From Myxococcus virescens (GTDB taxonomy: Bacteria > Myxococcota > Myxococcia > Myxococcales > Myxococcaceae), in assembly GCF_900101905.1 (NCBI RefSeq), contig NZ_FNAJ01000007.1, positions 366,035-430,034 of the forward strand: DNA of 64,000 bases. The letters are read 5' to 3'. Numbering within the stretch: position 1 is the stretch's first letter; every line of letters begins with the position of its first letter. Below, piece after piece: positions 1 through 8,659 of this stretch. The position numbers were made by a program, and so were the translations under genes. Under the pieces are notes generated by a model. It was given only the letters and a program-made list of their open reading frames with translations, was not told the DNA's origin and ran no database searches.

Positions 1-780
1 AGCAGGGCTGCGAGTTCGTCCAGAGAAGGCGTGTGAGGCGGAGCGAGGACGAGGCGTGCACCGTGAAGCAGGGCGCCCCAGAGCTCCAGGGTGGAAGCAT
101 CGAAGGCGACGGGGGCGAGCTGGAGGAAGACTTCGTCAGGGCCGAAGTGGATGAAGGGATTGGCGAGGACGAGCCTGACGACGGCGCGGTGGGGGATGCA
201 GACGCCCTTGGGCCTTCCGGTGCTGCCGGAGGTGAACATGACGTAGGCGAGGTCATCACCGCCCACATCCACGGAAGGAGGCGCGTCATGGGGCAACGCG
301 GCGATGAGGTCTGCGTCCGTGTCCACACACACCATCAGCCCGCCCGAGCTGGGCAGCTCATCTGCGAGCGACTCCTGCGTGACGAACACGCTGACGCCGG
401 CCTCCTGAAGCAGCAAGGAGATGCGTTCAGCGGGGTAGTGGTGGTCGATGGGCACGTAGGCGCCGCCGGCTTTGAGGATGGCAAGGAGGCCCACCACCAT
501 GTCCGGCGAACGTTCCAGACAGAGGCCCACGCGGGTGCCGCGGGAAACGCCATACGCGCGCAGGTGGTGCGCGAGCTGATTGGAGCGGCGGTCCAGCTCC
601 GCGTAGGTGACGACGCTCTCACCGCTGATAAGCGCCATAGCATCTGGCGTGCGAGCCGCCTGCTCGGAGAAGAGAACGTGAATCGGCGTATCGCGCGGGA
701 ACCCGGCGGCCGTCGCGTTCCAGTCGACCAGGAGTTGCTGACGCTCCTCGGTGCGCAAGAGGGGCAACTCCGCCAGACGC
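1..780. repeat. Direct repeat, copy in A3 of the left NRPS (partner at 6394-7173)
   Basis: Base 1 aligns with 6394 and the offset of 6393 holds without a gap past base 780. The first 60 bases are identical by eye; further on, identity is interrupted by short divergent patches (for example around 320-385). It encodes the region of A1 and A3 around the A2-A4 core motifs, so two modules of one NRPS share recently homogenised or duplicated DNA. The left end of this copy lies outside the window. Confidence 0.9.
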
Positions 781-3700
781 TGGTTCTCATCCTCGACGAT
801 GGATTCCAGCAGCGTGCGGAAGTGCCCCATCATGCGCTCGGCGGTGGAGGCATCGAAGAGGTCGGTGTTGTAGTTCAGCGCGCCGGAGAGCCCTTCCGGG
901 GTCTCTTCCAGCAAGAGACTCAAGTCGAATTTGACGGTCTCCAGCTCCGTCTCCAGCACACGCAACGAGAGCCCCTGCAACTCCAGTCGCACGGGCGGCG
1001 TGTTCTGCAGGGTGAAGGTGACCTGGAAGAGCGGCGAGCGGCTCGGGTCTCTCGCGGGTTGCAGCACCTCGACCAGCTTTTCGAACGGCACGTCCTGGTG
1101 TTCGGACGCGCCCAGCGCTGCCGCCTTGGCCTGGGCCAACAGCTCGCGGAAGGTGAGCTCCGGCGACATGCGGGCCCGGAAGACCAGCGTGTTGACGAAG
1201 AAGCCAATAAGCCCTTCCAGCTCCGGCCGGGTGCGGCCCGCGATGGGCGAACCGACGCAGAGGTCCTGCTGACCAGAGTAGCGAGAGAGCAGCAACTGCC
1301 AGGTCGCCAGCAGGACCATGAAGGGCGTCGCCTCCTGACGGCGCGCCAGTGCAGTCACAGCATCGGAGAGCTTCGCGGGTATCTTCACCGGGAGGAGCGC
1401 TCCCCGGTACGTCTGCACCGCTGGGCGCGGCCTGTCGGTAGACAGCTCCAGGGCCGCGGGAGCTCCAGCGAGCTGTTCACGCCAGTAGTTCAGCCGTGAT
1501 TCCAGCACCGGCCCCTGCATCCATTCTCGCTGCCAGAGGGCGTAGTCGGCGTACTGCACCGAAAGCGGGGGCAGCTGTGCGACGCGGCCTTGGACGGCGG
1601 CTTCGTAGCCCTCCGCCACCTCCCGTACCAGTACGCCCACGGACCAGCCGTCGGACACGATGTGGTGCATCGTGACGAGCAGGACGTGCCTGTCCAAAGC
1701 CAGCCGGAGCAAGCGCGCCCGGAAGAGCGGGCCACGCACCAGGTTGAACGGGAGATGGGCCTCTTCGTTCGCGAGCTGACGAGCCCGGACATCACGCTCA
1801 CCTTCGGGCAAGGTGGAGATGTCCGTGATGGGCAACTTCAGCGTCTTGATCGGATGGACGACCTGAACAGGCAGGTCCCCCTCGTTCCGGAAGGTCGTGC
1901 GCAGCGCCTCGTGTCGCTGCACCACTCGCAACAGGGACTGCTCCATCGCGCGAACGTCGAGCGCTCCGTCGATGGCCACCGCCGCGGGGTTGTTGTACGT
2001 CGCGGTGTCGGGTGTCAGTTGCTCCATCACCCACAGTCGCTGCTGGACGAAGGACTGGGGCAGTGGCTGATCGCGTGGCGCGCTACGGATGGGAGGCAGG
2101 GCACTCGCGGTGCCGCGAGCCCGCTCGGAGTCCAGACGCGCGGCAAGCGCCGCCACCGTGCTCTGCTCGAAGAGGGCCCGCAGCGGCAGGTCGACGCCGA
2201 AGTCCTGTCGCAGCCGAGTCACCAACTGGGTGGCCAGGAGCGAGTGGCCCCCGAGTGCGAAGAAGTCATCCTCGGCGTTGACCGTCTCGACACGCAGTAG
2301 CGAGGCCCAGTGGGCGGCGACACGACGCTCCGTTTCTGTGCTGAGCGGGCGCGTGGCGGCGTGCCGAGGAGCTTCCGGTGCCGGCAGTGCCCTGCGGTCC
2401 AACTTGCCATTGGGGGTGAGTGGCAGGGCCTCCAAGGTGACGAAGGCCGAAGGCACCATGTGCTCGGGCAGCCGCTCCTTGAGGAACGGGCGGAACGTAC
2501 CGGAGTCCACGACAGTGGTGGTCTCCGCCTCCGCAACCACGTAAGCCACCAGGCGTTGCAGCCCTGGCGTGTCTTCGCGGACCAGGACCACGGTGTCGCG
2601 CACGGCGGGGTGTTGGCGTAGCGCGGACTCAATCTCTCCCAGTTCGATGCGGAAGCCGCGCAGCTTCACCTGGAAGTCGATGCGGCCCAGGAACTCGAGT
2701 TCGCCCTGGGGCAACCAGCGAGCCCGGTCTCCCGTCCGATAGAGGCGGGCGCCGGGGGCCGCGCTGAAGGGATTGGGGATGAACCGGTCGGCTGTGAGCT
2801 CAGGGCGATTCAGGTAGCCACGCGCCAGGCCCGCTCCACCAATGTAGAGCTCGCCTGGCACACCTACCGATACAGGCTGCAGGTAGGCGTCCAGCACGTA
2901 GGTCTGAGCGTTCGCCAACGGACCGCCCAGCGAAGGAGGCAGGGACGCTCCGCGCACGGGACGCAGCGTGGAGTCCACGGTGCACTCCGTAGGGCCGTAG
3001 ACGTTGAAGCACTCGATGTGGGGATGGGCGGAGAGCCGGGCCCAGAGCGCCTCGTCCAGTGCCTCGCCCCCAGCCAACACGCGCAAGGGGCGGTGTGCGG
3101 CAAGGCACTCGTCCAGCAGCAGCCGCAGCTGTGAGGGAGCGCAGTCCAGCACGTCCACGTCATGCTGCTCCAGCCACGTCAGCATGTCGCGCGCATCCTC
3201 GCGAGCGGTCTGCGGCACCACGCACAGCGCATGTCCATCCGCGAGCTGCACCAGTTGCTGCACGGAGGCGTCGAAGGACAGTGACGCGTTGAGACTGACC
3301 CGTAGGGGCTTCTCCATGCCTGCGTAAGCGGTGGCCGCCAGCGCCGCGCGCAGGTTCATCACCGAGGCGTGCTGCACCATGACGCCCTTGGGCATGCCGG
3401 TGCTACCCGACGTATAGATGACGTAGGCGAGGTGCTGGGGCCCGCTGAGTCTCGGAGGATTGGACGCGTCCCGTGAACCGCTCACGAGCCCTGCGTCATC
3501 CACGCTGAGGACCTCCACCTCGTGCCCGGCGAGCTTGTCCGCGACCCGCTGCTGCGTGAGCACGCAGCCGACATTCGAGTCACTCACCATGTAGGCCAGA
3601 CGCTGGGCGGGATATGCCGGATCCATGGGGACGTAGGCGCCGCCTGCCTTGAGGATGGCGAGGACGCCGACGACCATGTCGACCGAGCGCTCCATGCACA

Positions 3701-6700
3701 GGCCCACGCGGACCTCGGGCCCAACGCCTCGGGTATGCAGGGCCCAGGCGAGCTGGTTGGCCCGACGGTTGAGTTCGGCGTAGGTGAGCGAGTGCTCATC
3801 GTCCAGCACGGCGAGCGCATCGGGAGAAAGGGCCGCGCGGTCCTCGAACCGCTCGTGCAAGCATCCTTCCCAGGCGACCTCTCGGCGCGTGGCATTCCAC
3901 GCCTCCAGCAGTGTGTCGCGGTCGGCCGGTGGGAGCAGCGCTGCCTGCTCATAACGGCCACCTGGTCCCGCGGCCACGGCTTCCAGTGCGCGCAGGTAGT
4001 ACTGCCCCAACTCCCGCGTCCGCTCCGCTTCGTGCCGAGTGCCTGTGGTGGCGATGGAGACCGATAGCGACGAGGTGTCGGGATCCTGGGTGAAGGTGAC
4101 GCCGAGCGGGAGTTCCATCCAGGCGGCGCCCAGCATCTCGTCAACGAAGCGCAGCCCCTTTTGCTGAGACAGCCCTCCCGCGACGTAAAAGTGGATGAAG
4201 TTGAAGAGCGTGTCGAACAGGGGCTGGCCGCCGCGTTTCTGCTGGAGCCGCGCCATGGGGTAGCGGCGATGCGGCATCAACTCCTGCTCATGCCTCGCGA
4301 CCTGTTGAATGAGCTCCAGCCATGTGCCTCCAGGCAGCGTCACCGGGAAAGGCACGCTGTTGAGGAACAGGCCAATCATCCGCTCGCCATCGACGACTTC
4401 GGGGCGGCCGTTGGTGACGATGCCGGTGACGACGGATGTGCTGCCTTCGACGAAGCCCCGGACGCGCAGATGCACGGCCAGTAGCACCGTCTTGAGGGAC
4501 ACGCCCGCTTCGTGCGCCACGCGTAGCAAGGCCTGCTGAAGCGGACCAGGGATGCGCACGTCGTGGGTGTGCAGGACGCGCTCGTCGTCCCGGGACCGGA
4601 GCGGGCGCGGACTTGCTGCGTCCACTCCATCCATGCGCCGCAGCCAAAACTGCTCGCTCTCGTGGGAGTTCTGGGCTTCGCGCTCCAAGGCCACGAACTG
4701 CCGGTAAGTGGCGGCGGGGGACGGCGCGGCGGGGGCGTCCGTGCCCTCCAGCAATTCGAGGTAGCGGCCGAAGAGTTCCGAGAGAAGGGTCGCGGCGCTC
4801 CAGCCATCGAGGATGGCGTGGTGGAAGACGATGGTCAGCTGGACGGTGGTTTCCGACCGGCGATGCACGCAGAGCCGCATCAGCGGCGCCCGGTTCCAGG
4901 TGAACGGTTGGACGCGCTCCTTCTCCGCCCACGCCTGCAAGTAGGCCGTTTGCTGGGCGGCCTCCAGGTGCTGGAGGTCTTCGAACTTCAGCGGCGGTTC
5001 CACTTCACGGTGGACGAACTGGAGGGGCTCTTCATGGCCGTCCAGGTGAAACGACGTGCGCAGGATGGCGTGACGCGCGAACAGCTCCCGGAAGGCTTGT
5101 TGGAGCAGCGGTTCGTTCAGCGCCATCTCCACATGGAAGCTGAACATGTCGTGGTAGATGCCGGCCGAGGCATCCAGCGCGCTCTCGAACAACATGCCCG
5201 ACTGGAGCGCGGCCAGCGGGTAGGCGTCTTCTACGTCCTCGGGCAGCCGCTGACGGTCTGTCTCGGACACGAGGCTGAAGGGCGCGACCTGGCTCGCGGG
5301 GGCCACGCTCGTGGCTTTGATGACACCGGCGAGTTCGCGGATGGTCGGGTGTTGGAGCAGCTCCAGTGTGGGCAGTTCCAGGCCTTGTTCCCGCAGCTTC
5401 GCGATGACCTGGATGCTGCGGATGGAGTCTCCACCCAGCTCGAAGAAGCTGTCGTCGATGCCGACCTGACGGAGGCCCAGGACCTCGGCCCAGATATCGG
5501 CAAGGGTCTTCTCGGAGGCGTTCCGCGGTGCTTCGAACAACGTTCCTGTCCGATTCAGGTCCGCGTACGGGGCGGGCAGCGCCTTGCGGTCCACCTTGCC
5601 GTTGGGGGACAGCGGCAGGACCTCCAGCGGCATGAACACCGCGGGCAGCATGTATTCGGGCAGCTGCGCCTTGAGGAATGCTCGGATGCTGCCCACGGCA
5701 TTCGCGGTCTGTTCTTCCGACCGCGTTGCGGCGTTGGGCACGAAGTAGGCCACGAGGCGCTTGTCGCCAGGAGCGTCCTCACGAGCGAGGACGACGGCCT
5801 CCTGGACGCCCGGGGCCAGCTGGAGGACGGCTTCGATTTCGCCCAGTTCGATGCGGAAGCCGCGCACCTTCACCTGGAAGTCGGAGCGGCCGAGGAACTC
5901 CAGGGAGCCGTCGGCCCTCCAGCGGACGCGGTCGCCGGTGCGGTAGAGGCGAGCACCTGGGGCGGAGGAGAAGGGGTGAGGGAGGAACTTCTCGGCCGTC
6001 AACTCCGGGCGGTGGAGGTAACCCCAGGCGAGGCCGTCACCACCGACGAAGAGTTCGCTAGGGACGCCGACAGGGACAGGCTCCATGCGCGAGTCGAGGA
6101 CGTAGGCGGAGGAGTGGCCCAGGGGCCTGCCAATGGGGACAGAGGTGCCGAAGGCCTCACCCGCGCGAAGGGAGTGTGTGGCGGAGAAGGTGGTGTTCTC
6201 AGTGGGGCCGTATCCGTTGACGAGGACTGCGCCGAGGGCAATGCGCTCCAGGTGCTGACGGACGCGAAGCGGCGGCAACACGTCACCTCCGGCGAGCACC
6301 TGCCGGACACCGGCCAAGGCGCTGCCCTGGTGAAGCACCATCTGCTCGAAGAGGGCAGCGGTGAGCCAGAGGGTGGAGACGCGGTGGTGAGTCAGCAGGG
6401 CTGCGAGTTCGTCCAGAGAAGGCGTGTGAGGCGGAGCGAGGACGAGGCGTGCACCGTGAAGCAGGGCGCCCCAGAGCTCCAGGGTGGAGGCGTCGAAGGC
6501 GACGGGAGCGAGCTGGAGGAAGACTTCGTCGGGGCCGAAGTGGATGAAGGGGTTTTCGAGAACGAGCCTGACGACGGCGCGGTGGGGAATGCAGACGCCC
6601 TTGGGCCTTCCGGTGCTGCCGGAGGTGAACATGACGTAGGCGAGGTCATCACCGCTCACGGCCACGGAAGGAGGCGCGTCATGCGGCAAGGCGGCGATGA

Positions 6701-8600
6701 GGCCCGCATCTGTGTCCACACACACGTGCTTGCTGTTGGATGCAGGGAGTCCTTCCGCCAGTGGCTTCGTCGTGACGAGCACGCCGATGCCGGCCTCCTG
6801 AAACAGCAAGGAAATGCGCTCAGCGGGGTAGTGGTGGTCGATGGGCACGTAGGCGCCGCCGGCCTTGAGAATGGCGAGCAGGCCCACCACCATGTCCGGA
6901 GAGCGCTCCAGGCACAGTCCCACGCGGGTGCCTCGGGAAACGCCGTACGTGCGCAGATGGTGCGCGAGTTGGTTCGCACAGCGCTCCAGCTCCGCATAAG
7001 TGACGATGGTCTCCCCACTGACGAGCGCCACTGCGTCTGGCGTGCGAGCCGCCTGCTCGGAGAAGAGCGAGTGAATCGGCGTCTCGCGTGGAAACGCCGT
7101 GGACTCCGCGTTCCAGTCGACCAGGAGCTGTTGACGCTCCTCGATGCGCAGCAGGGGCAGCTCGGAGAGTCGCTGGTCGGCGTTCTCCACCACGCTCTCC
7201 AGCAGGCGCACGTAGTGGCGCTCCATCCGTTCGACGGTCTTCGCGTCGAACAGGTCCGCGCAATACTCGATGCGGCCGATGAACCGGTCCGGCCGGTCCT
7301 CGCGCAGCTCCATCAGCAGGTCGAACTGGGACGCGCCCAGATCCAACTCCACGTAGCGCGCGAGCAGGCCCGGAATCCGCAGGGCGGGCTGAGGCACGTT
7401 CTGGAGGACGAAGACGGCCTCGAAGAACGGATTGCGGCTGGGGTCGCGGGGCGGTTGCAGCTCCTCCACCAGCTTGTCGAAGGGTACGTCCTGGTGTGAG
7501 TAGGCATCCAGACAGACCTGCCGCACCCGGTGCAGGAACGAGCGGAACGTCGGGTCCCCTGACGCATCCGCACGCATCACCAGCATGTTGACGAAGAAGC
7601 CGATGAGCGGTTCGAGCTCGGGCGCCCGGCGATTGGCGACAGGCGAGCCCACCGCGAAGTCCTGCTGGCCGCTGTAGCGGTGCAGCAGCGTCTGGTAGGC
7701 CGCCATCAGCACCATGAAGAGCGTGGCGCCTTCCTTCTGCGCCAACTGCTTGAGCTTCCGTGCCAGCTCTGGCTCGAGCCGGAAGTGGTGCCACCCGCCG
7801 CGATATGTCTTCAGCGCCGGTCGGGGATGGTCCGACGGCACGACCAGCGCGGGAGGCTGCGGCGTGAGCTGCCGTCGCCAATAGTCGAGCTGACCGGCCA
7901 GCTCCCGCGTTTCGAGCTGATCGCGCTGCCACCGCGCGTAGTCTGGATATTGGAGTTCCAACTCCGGCAGGGGCGAAGGCAGGCCCTCCTCGAAGGCCTT
8001 GTAGAGCGCCATCAACTCCTGGAGGAACACGCCCAGGGACCACTGGTCCGTTACGGAGTGGTGCAGGGTCAACAGCACCAGTGCGTGCTGCGCATCGAGC
8101 CGCAGGATGCCGACGCGCAGCAGCGGCCCGGCGGAGAGGTCGAACTCGAAGTTCGCCTCCGCGATGATGCGGCGGCGTACCTCATCTCCCTGTGCCTCCA
8201 GGGACAGCGCGGACAGGTCCTCTTCCGGGAGGGTGAGCTCCAGCGAGGGGGCGACCACCTGCACCGGATCTCCGCCGTGGCTCCTCAGCGTCGTGCGCAG
8301 GGATTCGTGACGGCGCACCACCTCGTTCACACAACGGGTGAGCAGGGCCCGGTCTAGCCGCCCGAAGAACTCCACGCTCACGTGGACGTTGTAGGCAGCC
8401 ATGCTGCTGGGATCCAGCTCATGCAGGACCCACAGGCGCTGCTGAGGGAAGGATGCCGGAGCGGGCTCGTTGCTTTCGCGCCGCACCAGGACGGGCGCCG
8501 CCGCGTGAGGCTGCGCCGACTGCTGCTCCTGGAGGAGCAGGTCGAGAAGGGCGCGCTGCGAGGGAGAAAGCTGCTCGAGGGCCCGAGAGATGTCAGTCAT
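1..8600 (-). CDS. Nonribosomal peptide synthetase, C-A-PCP-C-A-PCP-C-A (3' end outside the window)
   Basis: Begins at the ATG whose complement is at 8598-8600 and stays open to the window edge, so about 2866 residues are visible and the C-terminus is missing. Domains in order: a helical N-terminal linker (about 1-40); C1 (about 46-480, HHSVTD near 180); A1 (500-1000, TSGSTGRPKG near 661); PCP1 (LGGDSI near 1056); C2 (from 1130, HHAILDGW near 1260); A2 (1578-2050); PCP2 (LGGHSL near 2118); C3 (from 2180, HHIVSDGW near 2311); and A3 (from 2640, cut off). Read against the GrsA positions, A2 gives D-A-Q-D-L-G-V-V-D, the classical glutamine code. A1 gives D-A-L-W-L-G-G-T-F, which is valine/aliphatic-like; A3 starts D-A-L and is close to A1. 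PCP1 has the GGDS form common before epimerases, but no E domain follows. The gene lies 59 bp downstream of a co-directional PKS gene, so that module probably passes its chain to C1. Confidence 0.95.
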   Translation of the reverse strand, partial: MTDISRALEQLSPSQRALLDLLLQEQQSAQPHAAAPVLVRRESNEPAPASFPQQRLWVLHELDPSSMAAYNVHVSVEFFGRLDRALLTRCVNEVVRRHESLRTTLRSHGGDPVQVVAPSLELTLPEEDLSALSLEAQGDEVRRRIIAEANFEFDLSAGPLLRVGILRLDAQHALVLLTLHHSVTDQWSLGVFLQELMALYKAFEEGLPSPLPELELQYPDYARWQRDQLETRELAGQLDYWRRQLTPQPPALVVPSDHPRPALKTYRGGWHHFRLEPELARKLKQLAQKEGATLFMVLMAAYQTLLHRYSGQQDFAVGSPVANRRAPELEPLIGFFVNMLVMRADASGDPTFRSFLHRVRQVCLDAYSHQDVPFDKLVEELQPPRDPSRNPFFEAVFVLQNVPQPALRIPGLLARYVELDLGASQFDLLMELREDRPDRFIGRIEYCADLFDAKTVERMERHYVRLLESVVENADQRLSELPLLRIEERQQLLVDWNAESTAFPRETPIHSLFSEQAARTPDAVALVSGETIVTYAELERCANQLAHHLRTYGVSRGTRVGLCLERSPDMVVGLLAILKAGGAYVPIDHHYPAERISLLFQEAGIGVLVTTKPLAEGLPASNSKHVCVDTDAGLIAALPHDAPPSVAVSGDDLAYVMFTSGSTGRPKGVCIPHRAVVRLVLENPFIHFGPDEVFLQLAPVAFDASTLELWGALLHGARLVLAPPHTPSLDELAALLTHHRVSTLWLTAALFEQMVLHQGSALAGVRQVLAGGDVLPPLRVRQHLERIALGAVLVNGYGPTENTTFSATHSLRAGEAFGTSVPIGRPLGHSSAYVLDSRMEPVPVGVPSELFVGGDGLAWGYLHRPELTAEKFLPHPFSSAPGARLYRTGDRVRWRADGSLEFLGRSDFQVKVRGFRIELGEIEAVLQLAPGVQEAVVLAREDAPGDKRLVAYFVPNAATRSEEQTANAVGSIRAFLKAQLPEYMLPAVFMPLEVLPLSPNGKVDRKALPAPYADLNRTGTLFEAPRNASEKTLADIWAEVLGLRQVGIDDSFFELGGDSIRSIQVIAKLREQGLELPTLELLQHPTIRELAGVIKATSVAPASQVAPFSLVSETDRQRLPEDVEDAYPLAALQSGMLFESALDASAGIYHDMFSFHVEMALNEPLLQQAFRELFARHAILRTSFHLDGHEEPLQFVHREVEPPLKFEDLQHLEAAQQTAYLQAWAEKERVQPFTWNRAPLMRLCVHRRSETTVQLTIVFHHAILDGWSAATLLSELFGRYLELLEGTDAPAAPSPAATYRQFVALEREAQNSHESEQFWLRRMDGVDAASPRPLRSRDDERVLHTHDVRIPGPLQQALLRVAHEAGVSLKTVLLAVHLRVRGFVEGSTSVVTGIVTNGRPEVVDGERMIGLFLNSVPFPVTLPGGTWLELIQQVARHEQELMPHRRYPMARLQQKRGGQPLFDTLFNFIHFYVAGGLSQQKGLRFVDEMLGAAWMELPLGVTFTQDPDTSSLSVSIATTGTRHEAERTRELGQYYLRALEAVAAGPGGRYEQAALLPPADRDTLLEAWNATRREVAWEGCLHERFEDRAALSPDALAVLDDEHSLTYAELNRRANQLAWALHTRGVGPEVRVGLCMERSVDMVVGVLAILKAGGAYVPMDPAYPAQRLAYMVSDSNVGCVLTQQRVADKLAGHEVEVLSVDDAGLVSGSRDASNPPRLSGPQHLAYVIYTSGSTGMPKGVMVQHASVMNLRAALAATAYAGMEKPLRVSLNASLSFDASVQQLVQLADGHALCVVPQTAREDARDMLTWLEQHDVDVLDCAPSQLRLLLDECLAAHRPLRVLAGGEALDEALWARLSAHPHIECFNVYGPTECTVDSTLRPVRGASLPPSLGGPLANAQTYVLDAYLQPVSVGVPGELYIGGAGLARGYLNRPELTADRFIPNPFSAAPGARLYRTGDRARWLPQGELEFLGRIDFQVKLRGFRIELGEIESALRQHPAVRDTVVLVREDTPGLQRLVAYVVAEAETTTVVDSGTFRPFLKERLPEHMVPSAFVTLEALPLTPNGKLDRRALPAPEAPRHAATRPLSTETERRVAAHWASLLRVETVNAEDDFFALGGHSLLATQLVTRLRQDFGVDLPLRALFEQSTVAALAARLDSERARGTASALPPIRSAPRDQPLPQSFVQQRLWVMEQLTPDTATYNNPAAVAIDGALDVRAMEQSLLRVVQRHEALRTTFRNEGDLPVQVVHPIKTLKLPITDISTLPEGERDVRARQLANEEAHLPFNLVRGPLFRARLLRLALDRHVLLVTMHHIVSDGWSVGVLVREVAEGYEAAVQGRVAQLPPLSVQYADYALWQREWMQGPVLESRLNYWREQLAGAPAALELSTDRPRPAVQTYRGALLPVKIPAKLSDAVTALARRQEATPFMVLLATWQLLLSRYSGQQDLCVGSPIAGRTRPELEGLIGFFVNTLVFRARMSPELTFRELLAQAKAAALGASEHQDVPFEKLVEVLQPARDPSRSPLFQVTFTLQNTPPVRLELQGLSLRVLETELETVKFDLSLLLEETPEGLSGALNYNTDLFDASTAERMMGHFRTLLESIVEDENQRLAELPLLRTEERQQLLVDWNATAAGFPRDTPIHVLFSEQAARTPDAMALISGESVVTYAELDRRSNQLAHHLRAYGVSRGTRVGLCLERSPDMVVGLLAILKAGGAYVPIDHHYPAERISLLLQEAGVSVFVTQESLADELPSSGGLMVCVDTDADLIAALPHDAPPSVDVGGDDLAYVMFTSGSTGRPKGVCIPHRAVVRLVLANPFIHFGPDEVFLQLAPVAFDASTLELWGALLHGARLVLAPPHTPSLDELAAL
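6394..7173. repeat. Direct repeat, copy in A1 of the left NRPS (partner at 1-780)
   Basis: Partner of the repeat at the window start. It covers the same part of the A1 domain. The similarity probably continues to the left of 6394, but the partner sequence is outside the window. Both copies lead to the same start of the specificity code (D-A-L). Confidence 0.9.
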
Positions 8601-8659
8601 CGAAGTCGATATCCAGAAAGTGGGGGATCGGGTGCTCCAGCGGGGGCTGGAGCTTCCGT

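Noticed and set aside
4563..7499. A 978-codon plus-strand open frame
   Set aside because: It lies antisense to A1, PCP1 and C2 of the left NRPS, whose motifs are all intact in the minus-strand frame.
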